Positions 52,158-62,216 of a DNA stretch of 64,000 nt are shown one piece after another (within the stretch, counting starts at the first letter, position 1; each line of letters opens with the position of its first letter). Under the pieces are notes generated by a model. That model ran no database searches and had not been told where the DNA came from. It saw nothing but the letters and a program-made list of their open reading frames with translations. Source of the stretch: Mytilus galloprovincialis (Eukaryota; Mollusca; Bivalvia; Mytilida; Mytilidae); NCBI RefSeq assembly GCF_965363235.1, contig NC_134847.1, positions 54,902,439 through 54,966,438 on the forward strand, read 5' to 3'. The position numbers and the translations under genes were made by a program.

Positions 52158-55100
52158 ATGGAAATACTATGTAGACTCGTGTTTGCCATCTGTATCTTCA
52201 CGATCTTTAAAGCAGGTATTTAGCTATACGAATTTGTATAATAGAAGAATATAATAATTGTTGTAATAGAACAATTTTTATGTGCTTTTTGTGTTTTTAT
52301 TTATCATTTGTGAAAAAAATCTCTAGCGCTCAACTCCATCTTACAATGGTATTTAAAGTTAGAGAAGGCTCATGCACGAGGAAAGTATATTGTAGAGGGG
52401 CTGTTATGTTTAGAAAAAAATCTGATTGGAAATCATCGTGGGATTGTTTCGCGTATTTTTCGCGAATTCACATTTCATTTGATTAATTGTTTAAATACAC
52501 GTGTAAAAAAGGTGGATATTTTTTTATGAAATGAGTTTTTTGGAAACCACTGGCAGTCTTTTCCAACCCTTCACCCCGATAGACCCAATTTGCAATTATT
52601 GTTTATTTGTTTTCATCTTGAATATGAATGAAATGTTAGCCACTGGACGATAGCGAACAACTGGTTACATTTATAACATAGTGAATTGTCTACATTTGCT
52701 TCTTACCCGATTTTAATAGAATCCCTCAAATAATAGATTTCTATTGTTGGCATCGGTCATAATTATATATGATTCATGGTAAAAATAAGTTATTTTTTGA
52801 ATGAGGGAAGTATATAAACTCTATAGAAATAGCTAAAAAGAACCCTTCAATAATTTTAAATATAAAAAAACCCACTTAGAAACGTTTGTCTCTAAATAGA
52901 TCGATAGCTGTTGATATAAAACAGAATCAGTTATTAAAGTTTATTGAATTTTAATAGATTTGAATTTTAAAACTTCACGAACAAAGACATGGAATACTAG
53001 ATTATAATCAAACATGAAGATTCTGATTTTTACATTGTTGACTGTCGAAATAAGTAAGTAGATTTTTACATATTCTGAACTATTTAAAAGGTAATTCATA
53101 TTAATGTACAGAGGTGGTACATATTTTCGCATTTAAACCTTTTCTTCTTTTTGTAAAAACCTAGGATTGATTATTGAAATATTTGAATGAACAATGTCTC
53201 AACATATGCAACACATTCAGAGTGAAAATTATCAGAATGAACGAAACTTTTGGAAAAATTACACATTCAGAGAAAGCAAAATACCATAATACTAAGTTTA
53301 AGCCATAACCAATATAAGTCCTGCAGTCAAGATGCGGTCCATAGTTTGTCACCAAAAATAAGTTTGTATCAATAAAATATTTGGAAGATGTGGTATAATT
53401 GCAAAAGTATACAACTATTTACTGGAGACAAAATGATGTACATGTTAACATCTATAGGACAACTTACTACCTTCAACAATGAGCAATTACAACTATGTTG
53501 CCTACATATCAATCATCTCACATCTAATTAATTTATTGTAAATACGCCATTAAAGTCTGAGAAAAATTGATGCCAAAATGTAGACATCGACAGGATGTAG
53601 GTTTTATATAGCTATATAGCGATTCATATTTCATGTTTTAATTTACTAAAAGCAAACTTACAATAAATTTAATATTTAGAGATCTTATTTCAGTGTTAAA
53701 TTGATATTTTATTAGAATACATTTATTCAAAGCATCGTCAATAAGTTTACACCCTTTAAATACTATTTAGACAACTTTAATACTGCTACTTTCAAAACTT
53801 CCTTCGAAACCAATTGTCGTCTACAATGCCGTCTTCTCTTTTCATTATTAAATTTGTACATTCTATAAGCAACGAGACGGTTGCAACGTGTGGTGAGAGA
53901 TCTGCTTAAGAAAAGAAAAAAAAACAAATGAAAGCATGTATTTTTTTAAATGGATAGGTGATAGTTATATCAACAGTCTACTGCAATTGATTTTTGAAAG
54001 ATCACAGATCCATTTTTCAGCATATGAAATATCTTGTTTATGAATTATACATAAGAAAGGCGCGAAAAACACTCATTTGTACACGGTAATACAATATATC
54101 TTTAAGACAATGAATAGCCGAGGTTAACCTTAATGTCTTTTTTTATAGTGAGCAAATACACTTCATCTTCAAACTTATTATAGTGCTTTGAAATCTATGT
54201 ACAAGTTAACTTTACGTTTTTAATTTGTAAATCATTTTTACCATCACCATGATTTCCTTGATAAATAGACATGTGAAAGTAAACACAATTGCATTACAAA
54301 TCTAACTTCATATTTTACATGTTTCTTATCAACATCTGAGTAGATAGAGCCATTAATTTGTTCGTCTTTATTATAAATGAAATAGGAAGTACTAGACAGT
54401 ATATCAAAGGAAAGAAGACTATAGATTTATGGTGCATTGATAGTTATTTTCTTAAAATATAGGGTATAAATTTATGGTGCATTGACAGTTGTTTGCTTTA
54501 CATGTACGGTATAAATAAATGCATATACACTATATCCAAAAATGTTTTTACCACCACATTCTTTATTTGCCTATTTGTAATTCAGTTGTTGTTTTCTTTC
54601 TATTTCTTTCTCCCTTTTATTGTTTGTCATAATCAGACCGTTTTTTTTTTAATTGTTTGAAAATTTTCACATTTTGTCATATCGGGGCCTATTTTACTCA
54701 TTGACAAAGGCCGGGCGGTGATCCACTAATGCTAACAACCGCGTCATTTTGGACTTTTGTGGAGAGAAGTCTCAATTAAACATTCTGCATATCCTTATTT
54801 TAATATGTACATATCTATATGGATTAGTTTTATTATCGTGTGATAAATGGAAATGGATTTTTAAGGATATAGATTCTACACCAGGAATGTAACGTACATA
54901 AATACACGTGACCATTCATCTCCTTAAACTAAGACTAATAAAATTGTCTTACGCTTAAAGCAGATATACTCATTCAAATGATTTAAGATATCACAATTAT
55001 AGAATAAATATTGTGAGTAACTGTATAGTGCAAATGCATTTTGTCTAACGTTTCAATATTTGTTAGAAGTAAAAAAGTCTATAAACTTGTGTTTTTAACC

Positions 55101-58100
55101 CCACCCCCTAAATAAGTAATACAATGGATTTGTTTCTACTAAATAATATGAAAAGAATAGGTCATTTAAGATCTGTGTAAATAAACAAGAAAATATCTGG
55201 ACGGGGAAGAAAACCATACAGATTTAGATTCTGACAATTATTATTTTAAATATCTGTGTTTCGATTGTTCTTTTAAGATTTACTTAAAAATGAAATTAGT
55301 TTATTTACCTCATTTTTAAAAGTATTTGTTAACGGCTTGAATACTACTTATCAGTGCATTTAAATGTCATAAACAGCAGAATTACACGCAAAACAAATTT
55401 GTTTTATTTTTTAAAACTTCTTTTGTTTATTGTTTTTTTTCGATAACCGTATAACGTTTATAAAAATAGAAATAATTTACAACAATTACTTTTTCTTTTA
55501 AACAAATTAACAGTAAACAAAAGTGGACACGCTGTAATGTCTCGTCTGTTTATCTGATTAGGATCGAAAACTGTAAATTTAGAAAATATTGCAAGCATTT
55601 ATTATTGTAAATTACATGACCATCCGAAAACGCGAAATTAACTGCGGTTACTTCAGGAAAAGCTGTGCTACGTTACACATACCTCCTGCAGAAAGCTGAT
55701 AGTTCTATCCGGGCTACTTCCGCAAAAAAAACCCTCACAAAATAGGCAATAGTGCTGAAAAGGGTATTACACCTCTTTTTGCTCTCCCTTAAGTGGTTTC
55801 TTAAAACAGTTTTGACTGCACTTGTATAATAACCTTCAAATTGGTTTTATGTCAATAGTAAAACCAAGGTAGAAAGTTCGAGGGCGAACTAAACGTAAAA
55901 CGTTTAGGATATGAATCCATTATCATTTAAAAGAAAAGTTATTTTCATTGACTGCACATATATTTATACTGTAAATATTCTTGCAAGTTGTAAGACTAGT
56001 GTGCTCTTATATTAAGCAAAAGTCATTTTAAACCAAGACAACTACTTTATATTGAAAACGATTGCTGTTCCTTTGTAATTGCTTTTTTGAAATATGGCAT
56101 ATAAATTCCGCTTACTAAATTATTACTTTATGGATTACTTATTAGTAGAAGTAGATTGAAAGCCTATAAAACAATGATTTTTCTATTTTATTTTTAATAG
56201 GTTTTGCTCAAGATATTACAGAACCAACAGCCAAAGAAAGCGATTGCTTTGGCGAAATTCTTACAGGAAATTGTTCAGAAACTAACACAAGGGCTTATGT
56301 CAAACAGGTTAATGCTGGTGTCAAGTATCTTGATCGATATACCGGTAATGATTCATGTAGTCCATCTTTCTCTGCCCCAAGAGAATGCTGTATCCAGGAA
56401 TCAGACGACTGTCACGGTGAATACATCGCTGTCACTACTGATCCCTACAGTTACCATAAAGACTGTATTGGAAAGAATAAATGTTCAGCAAGACAAGCTA
56501 CTCGTATGGACACACTATATTTGACCAGCTGTAACCAAAACCTTTATCCGCTCCAAACTACATATATGGATGTAGAATTTTATTGCATTGATGGTAAATG
56601 ATAGAAGTATTCTTGCTGAAATAATTGAAATTTTGTTTAATCAATTATGTAAAGACAAAAAGTATCAATTGGCTGATAGAAATTTTATTTTTGGGACCAT
56701 TGAGAAAAAAAGAATCATACTGTAATGCTACAACTACCCAGCGATTCCAAAAAAAAATTCAGACATCCTTATAGACAACATACGGTCATCACTGTAATTT
56801 ACAATGTTAAACCTCTTCAAATACCCGACTCTTCTATAAAAAAAAAAGAAGATGTATCAACATTTTCCATCCACATATTTTTTTTCTTTTTCATACAAAA
56901 AGAAAGAAAGAAAACATTGATAATACTAATAACTATAAAAGACGAAAAAAGCAATAATAGAAAACTTAAGATTACAACTGACAGGAGTCACTGATTAAGG
57001 ACAGGCACATTCGCATGAGTTATCTGGATGAACTAGTTTATACTAGTATACAACACTTAAACCCGCCCTTTCAATCTTGACATGTGGAATAAATTAGAAC
57101 ATTGAAACAAATGTCGAATGAAAAGAACTCAAATTACTTAACCGGTTGGTATAAACATTATTGGGTATGGATCTGAATAAGTTTTACACAATTTACAGCA
57201 AAATTAACACAATATAAACAGACGATAGCTTAAACCTCGTTTTTTAGTGTGTCTGATTATTGACATCAAGGCCTATGTATATTTACATTTTAGTTAATAA
57301 TATAACTCCCTTAAACAACGGAAACAAGCAGAATAATGGACAAGGGTCTACATTGTACTTATGGAGTGGCGATACCAGCACTTACTCAGAACTGACAGTA
57401 GCAACTCATACATGTTCAGTTGAGACGGACTGTGATGGTAAAATCTCTGTATTAAGCCTTGATTTTAGATTTGCTCCTGACAACGTGAATGTAACTTGTA
57501 TTGAAGACAACATGTTGTCCATAAAAGATGAATCGAATACCAATCATTTCAATTGTTCCTCAAACAACAACTTTGAGATCAAGACTTTGTATACAAGCCA
57601 CAGTAACTATATTACTGTAACATATACAGGGACAAACGCTGGGGGCTATCTATGGCTAGGGTTTCAAAGTAAGTTCGTATTATTCAGTTTGTGAATTATC
57701 ACTTTTCGATGCCGAAAGCTATGAATGATGTGTAATTGAAACAAAATAATCTCTCTTACAAAACTAGCATGTTTTAAAGTGAAGGTGTGTACGATTAATG
57801 TTTCCAGTGTCTTATATCTTACAGTATAAAAATGGAAACAGGAAATGTGTGAAAGAGACAACAACCCGACCTTATAGAGGAACAGCAGATGGGCCTTCAA
57901 CGCAACAAGAAAATACCGCACCCAGAGGTGGACTTCAGCTAGCCCTTAAATAATTGTATGACAGTTCAGAAAAAAAAAACCGCATGCCTATAACTCCGAA
58001 ACATACAAATTAAAAGAAAACACATGACTAACAAATACTACAGGTTGCTGATTTGAGGCAGGCGCAAACACTTACCATACTGTTCTTGTTGTTGTATGGA

Positions 58101-59415
58101 CTATACATGCATCTCATTATAATGTTGTCCATCACCAACTATATTACTGTTACTCATCATGCTTAAGAAATAAGATATGTGTAGTAATTGAATGTTAATG
58201 TACGAATCCATGTTATAGAGATGCCATACAATTACCCCTAGTTAAATTAGTAGAATAAATTTATTTCTAATTATATATCTTTCTAATAAATGTTATATCA
58301 GCATCAACAAATGGTAATCTGACAATAAACTGTCAAAGTCCAGGCCAAATATATACCTGTGAAATCTCTACAACTGAAGAACCAACAACAACAGAACAGG
58401 AAACTACAACTCAGCAAACTACAACACCGGAAGCCACAACTTCTTTACAGAGCACAACAAATGAAGCAACAACCGGAAGTTTGACATCAACTGAAGATCA
58501 AACGTTTACCACAGACAATTCATCAACAACAACTGACAAAGAAACAAGTGGAAAGTCAGAATCACCATCAGCAGGAAATAACACTGCAAGTATGTAGATA
58601 ATTTAATACTGCACATTGTTTTTCTCAAGAAGAAATACATTGTTTATGCGTATTCAACTGACATGATAAGTAAGTTAAGATCAATGTACATCAAACGTTA
58701 TTTTTTAAACGTCCCCCCTCTTGGTTATGCTACAGTTACCATCGGTTTATCTGTTTAGATGTTGTTATATTTCTCACTGTGCTTTATCATTTTTATGAAC
58801 TGTATACACCAGTGAAACAAAATTTCTATCACACACATTAGCTAGTTGATTTTTAACTTAAACTTTAAATTCAACCAAAAATAAAAATGAACGTAACCTT
58901 AAACTGATGTTAAATTAGTTTTTGTAAAAAATAAGTTTTGGTTTAGCAGACTTGTGGCATCATGCACTTGTAAGATATTCATATCTATCAACATTTTAAG
59001 AAAATAACCGACTAAAAACTCTTTGGTTGTTACGGAACTTGTAGCAACAGTTTATAAGTTTGTCGTGTAGATATGTCGATTATTTCATTTATATGTTTCA
59101 ATCAAGTAATGAGACCAAAAAGGAAAGCCAATACCAGTCAGGGTTCAACAAAAAGTTTTGATAAAATATTTTGACTGCAACCAAATTTTCGCAATAACTC
59201 GAATATGTTTAGCACAGGTTCTCTCTGGGGTATTCAATTGATACATTTTTCATTGTGAAAAGAAATTGCTGGTAAATGAAAATAATCATATAGCACTGTT
59301 TGCATTTATAACTATTTTCATTGCAGTGATTGCTGGTATTTTGGTGGCAATAATTATAATTATAGTTATAGTGATAGGTGTTGGTGTATTATACCAAAGA
59401 CATCGAAAAAAACAG
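52158..59415 (+). CDS. Putative type I membrane receptor: lectin-like and CUB-like domains, mucin stalk
   Basis: Exons: 52158-52215 (or the alternative 53014-53053), 56201-56593, 57294-57668, 58302-58589, 59327-59415. All GT-AG, all junctions phase 1 to the last. About 400 aa. Exon 1 gives a hydrophobic signal (MEILCRLVFAICIFTIFKA). Exon 2 has ten Cys; DCIGKNKCSARQ..TYMDVEFYC recalls sea-urchin-egg-lectin domains. Exon 3 (LYLWSGDTSTYSEL..YITVTYTGTNAGGYLWLGF) resembles a CUB fold. Exon 4 is a Thr/Ser-rich stalk. Exon 5 is a transmembrane helix (MIAGILVAIIIIIVIVIGVG) and a basic stop-transfer. The next exon is not found; read-through adds only VIFDCRIQNNL before a stop. I do not recognise a named gene. 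Likely cell-surface glycoprotein, possibly recognition or immunity (inference). Confidence 0.7.
53014..53053 (+). CDS. Alternative first exon with a second signal peptide
   Basis: MKILIFTLLTVEI followed by GTAAGT, ending in phase 1 like the exon at 52158. Spliced to exon 2 it would read MKILIFTLLTVEISFAQ-D, a typical secretory signal with a likely cleavage after FAQ. Both first exons fit equally well by phase. Confidence 0.5.
53380..53490 (+). repeat. Worn copy of repeat R1
   Basis: 'ggaagatgtggtataattgc', 'aacatctataggac' and 'accttcaacaatgagca' match R1 with decay. Confidence 0.5.
53500..54400. other. Intron of the receptor gene, no recognised feature
   Basis: AT-rich intron sequence. The same holds for 54800-56200. 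Confidence 0.4.
54410..54530 (+). repeat. ~55-bp tandem repeat, two copies
   Basis: 'atttatggtgcattgatagt' and 'atttatggtgcattgacagt' lie about 55 bp apart, followed by '.ggtataaat'. Confidence 0.65.
54640..54790 (-). repeat. Worn inverted copy of repeat R1
   Basis: 'tgtcatatcggggcctattt', 'ctcattgacaaaggccg' and 'gtcattttggacttttgtgg' are the complement of R1. Confidence 0.45.
57830..58075 (+). repeat. Bivalve interspersed repeat R2
   Basis: 'aaaatggaaacaggaaatgt', 'gaaagagacaacaacccgac', 'tgggccttcaacgcaacaag', 'gaggtggacttcagctagcc' and 'ttgaggcaggcgcaaac' mark a family I recognise from bivalve DNA. It sits in the intron between the CUB-like and stalk exons. Confidence 0.55.
58590..59326. 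other. Receptor gene, intron before the membrane exon
   Basis: AT-rich, no repeat or coding signal recognised. Confidence 0.4.
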
Positions 59416-60039
59416 GTAATATTTGATTGCAGAATTCAGAACAACCTGTAAGTTTATATATGTGCGCATATTGATGTTGAGTTTTATTATAATTACCATG
59501 TTCTCTCTCTTCCCGTTTATGAAGTTTTAAGTCGTGCTGTATGAAGGCTGAACACCGCGCAAACGCGTATGATCTTATTGTTTGCTGTTATGACATATTT
59601 ATTCTAGTGATAAATCTCCTTGACCAATCTGTTTCCCTTCTCGATTTAACCAGTTTTGATATAAAGTTATTGTTAAGCAGTGAACCCTCTTTATTTTCCC
59701 CATTCATAAACCAGTGTTAGGATCCATCTTGAACTTGTAGGTGAGGTGGATTGTTTTCTCCATTTGGAGGCCTCATTGTAACAGTAAGATGAAGAATCAC
59801 AACTATAAGTCACGTTACCTTTTTTCATCTGCATATATGATGATTTTGTGTCCGGAATAGATAAAACCTTTATGTTTTTGTCGCATACCGATCTATTGAG
59901 TTACTTCGTCATCTACATCGTTGAAATGCAAAGGGTCTAAGATCCATCACGCAAGTACTAATTAGGTCATTCAATATGGTGCTCTTTAAAACATATTTAC
60001 ATGTGAAATTAAAATCAAATGTTTATTGTGGACTACTCT
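59416..60039. other. Region after the membrane exon, no recognised gene
   Basis: If the receptor gene has more exons they are not visible here. No clear poly(A) signal was identified. Confidence 0.35.
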
Positions 60040-60489
60040 GTTAAATAAGATGTGAGGCTGCCTCTGTATCTTCTATATTTAACAGTCTTATTAGTAGGAT
60101 ATTCCAGTCTTTGATGGTACGTGGAAAGAAGCTGTATTTGTAGGTGTTTGTTGAAGTTTGGAGGATTCTAAATTTACTTTGGTGGTATCGCCGTGTTGTC
60201 CTGCCTTGTTGTTCTACCTAATCTGGAATATTTATGGCTAATTTTTTTATGTAAAGCTTTGTGAAACAAGCAAAGCATTTTTATTTTCCGTCTAGTCTCT
60301 AATGATGGTAGTTTTAGCTCATTCAGTAGGCTAGTAACTGACCCAGGTTCTGTGCTGTATTGATGTTTGATGAAACGTGCTGATCTTCTTTGTACAATTT
60401 CTATCTGTTTGATGTGGTTTTCCTGATATGGATCATCCAATTTATCCAGATCTTTTTGTAATTAGTCATCTTTGAATTTTATTGCTAGG

Positions 60490-60740
60490 TATAATCGGCA
60501 AAGAGACGAAATTTTAAATTTTTCGAAAAAAAAACCCTAAGGATTTTCTTATCCCAGGCATAGATTACCTTAGCCGTATTTGACACAACTTTTTGGAATT
60601 TTGGATCTTCAATGCTCTTCAACTTTGTACTTGTTTGGCTTAATAAATAATTTGATATGAGCGTCACTGATGAGTCTTATGTAGACGAAACGCGCGTCTG
60701 GCGTAATAAATTATAGTCCTGGTACATTTGATAACTATTT
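60490..60740 (+). mobile_element. Short repeat carrying a hammerhead ribozyme (retrozyme-like)
   Basis: A bivalve repeat ('cccaggcatagattacctta', 'acaactttttggaattttgg', 'cttcaactttgtacttgttt') interrupts the LINE between its RT core and C-terminal part. It ends with the hammerhead motif at 60661-60704 and 'tagtcctggtacatttgata'. It has no ORF. Exact ends and target duplication could not be fixed. Confidence 0.6.
60661..60704 (+). ncRNA. Type I hammerhead ribozyme motif
   Basis: The core CUGAUGA (60667-60673) is followed by stem II GUC-uuaugua-GAC (60674-60686), GAAA (60687-60690), and stem III ACGC/GCGU (60690-60697) with C17 at 60698. Stem I pairs GCGUCA (60661-60666) with UGGCGU (60699-60704), two of six pairs being G-U. 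Predicted cleavage lies between 60698 and 60699. Stem III is a loopless palindrome, which in known short-stem-III hammerheads favours a dimeric active form. All conserved core bases are present. Confidence 0.8.
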
Positions 60741-61270
60741 GACTTGATGTCATCCCCAATATCATTGATATACAAAAGAAACATCAATGGGCCTAAAACT
60801 GTACCTTGTGGTACTCCTGATTTTACAAAGGCATTTGTAGATGTTTCACCTTCAACTACTACACACTGTTGTCGTTGTGTGAGCCAGGTTTTTACCCACT
60901 CTATTATTTTCCCATTTATTCCATAGTGCTCTAATTTCCACAGAAGCCGTATAAGGGGAAACATTACATCAAATGCTTTGCTGAAATGTAATATAAGCAA
61001 ACCCACTTGCTCTTTTTTATCTAGTTGTTTTTGCGATATCTTCAATTGTTGTTACTCATTGAGATTCGCATGCTCTTTTCTGTTTGGAGCCATATTGGTA
61101 ATCGACTAACATAATGTGTTTGAAAATGATGTGTTCCATGAGTTTGTATGTTACTGACGTCAATGAAACAGGTATATAATTTACTGGAAAGCTTTTGTCT
61201 CCCTTTATATTTTGTTTTGGTTGACTTGATGTATTTTTATCAGTAAAAACAGATACAAATTGATGGTTAA

Positions 61271-61649
61271 GGATGTTCGCTTGTCATGTGTTGGGATTTT
61301 TGTCAGATTTTCGGATTCCATTTGAATGCCTTAACATTTTTGCCCAGTGACCCCCATTTTTCTTTTTATAAATATTTTGCATGTATAATTAATATAAGCC
61401 ACTTGTAAAAGTCTGATAAAATCTTATTTATTTTTTAATAATTTTTGAGAACTTTAACTTGGCAATGATACAGCTATGAAAAATCAAGAGAAACATTTTC
61501 CCCGCCAAAATATCAATGGCTAATATCTCGATAACAAGCGCATTGACCTCTATATATTGTTTGCTTTGTTGATTCCTTAATTAATCCTCTATCAATATAT
61601 ACTAGTTTTATGAAAAGCTATTTATTTTGAAACTAAGTAGCGAACTTCC
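61271..61649. mobile_element. TTAA-flanked MITE inserted in the decayed LINE
   Basis: Ends GGATGTTCGCTTG and TAGCGAACTTCC with TTAA at 61267-61270 and 61650-61653. It splits the LINE frame after KGKAEALKEV. Its end resembles the MITE at 39343 (GGATGTTC). Confidence 0.72.
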
Positions 61650-62216
61650 TTAAGTGCTTCTGCTTTCCCTTTCCTGTCTGCCATTAGTTTTCCATTTGAA
61701 ATAAGTGGTGCTATTCCACATGAGTCTCTTTTTTTTTGATTGAACATATTGCCAAAACTTTTTTTAACAACATTTGTCATTCTCTCACCCTCTTCGTCTA
61801 CTTCCAATAATTGTGTTATGAATTACAGTTTTGATGTGCTTCTTCTAATTAAGTCTTTACTGTTTTTCTCCGGAGCTTAAATTCTTCCCAATGTTTTTCA
61901 TTATTAGTACGTTTTGCCTTGTTGTAAACCATTGTTTTTTTATGATCATTGTTTTGATCTCTCTATTTATCCAAGGTGCATTCCATCTGGTGGACAGTAT
62001 TTACTATTATAGCCTGTGACAATATATCTTTAAAATCATTCCAGCATTCTTGTATGGTACTTGTATTTGCTTTTTGTATAAAATTATTCAGCTCTTTATC
62101 TAGTTGTTTATTTATTCCGTTCATGTTACCCTTTTTATAAATACATACTTTAAATACATAAGCAGCCTGGTGAATCGCATTCAAAGTTTGTACGATCACG
62201 GAAAATAATTGAATTA

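Larger units (their letters stand above)
60040..62200 (-). pseudogene. Decayed CR1/Jockey-like LINE, ORF2 remnants
   Basis: On the minus strand, from 62199 down: a linker region (LNNFIQKANTSTIQECWNDF), then GIAPLISNGKLMADRKGKAE (near 61700), an RT core with FSKAFD, KLEHYGINGKIIEWVKTWLT and SGVPQGTVLGPLMFLLYIND (61045-60740), then EIVQRRSARFIKHQYSTEPG and LLNELKLPSLETRRKIKMLC (60440-60174), and RTIKDWNILLIRLLNIEDTE near 60110-60050. Stops and frame changes separate the pieces. The part between the IND motif and the QRRSARF block is largely deleted, including most of the FADD region. A MITE (61271-61649) and a ribozyme-bearing repeat (about 60490-60740) are inserted. Confidence 0.85.

Noticed and set aside
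56204-56524. 106-codon plus-strand frame starting MLKILQNQQPKK
   Set aside because: It overlaps receptor exon 2 in another frame. The frame GFAQDITEPTAKESDC continues across the whole exon, joins both neighbours in phase and has the Cys pattern of an extracellular domain.
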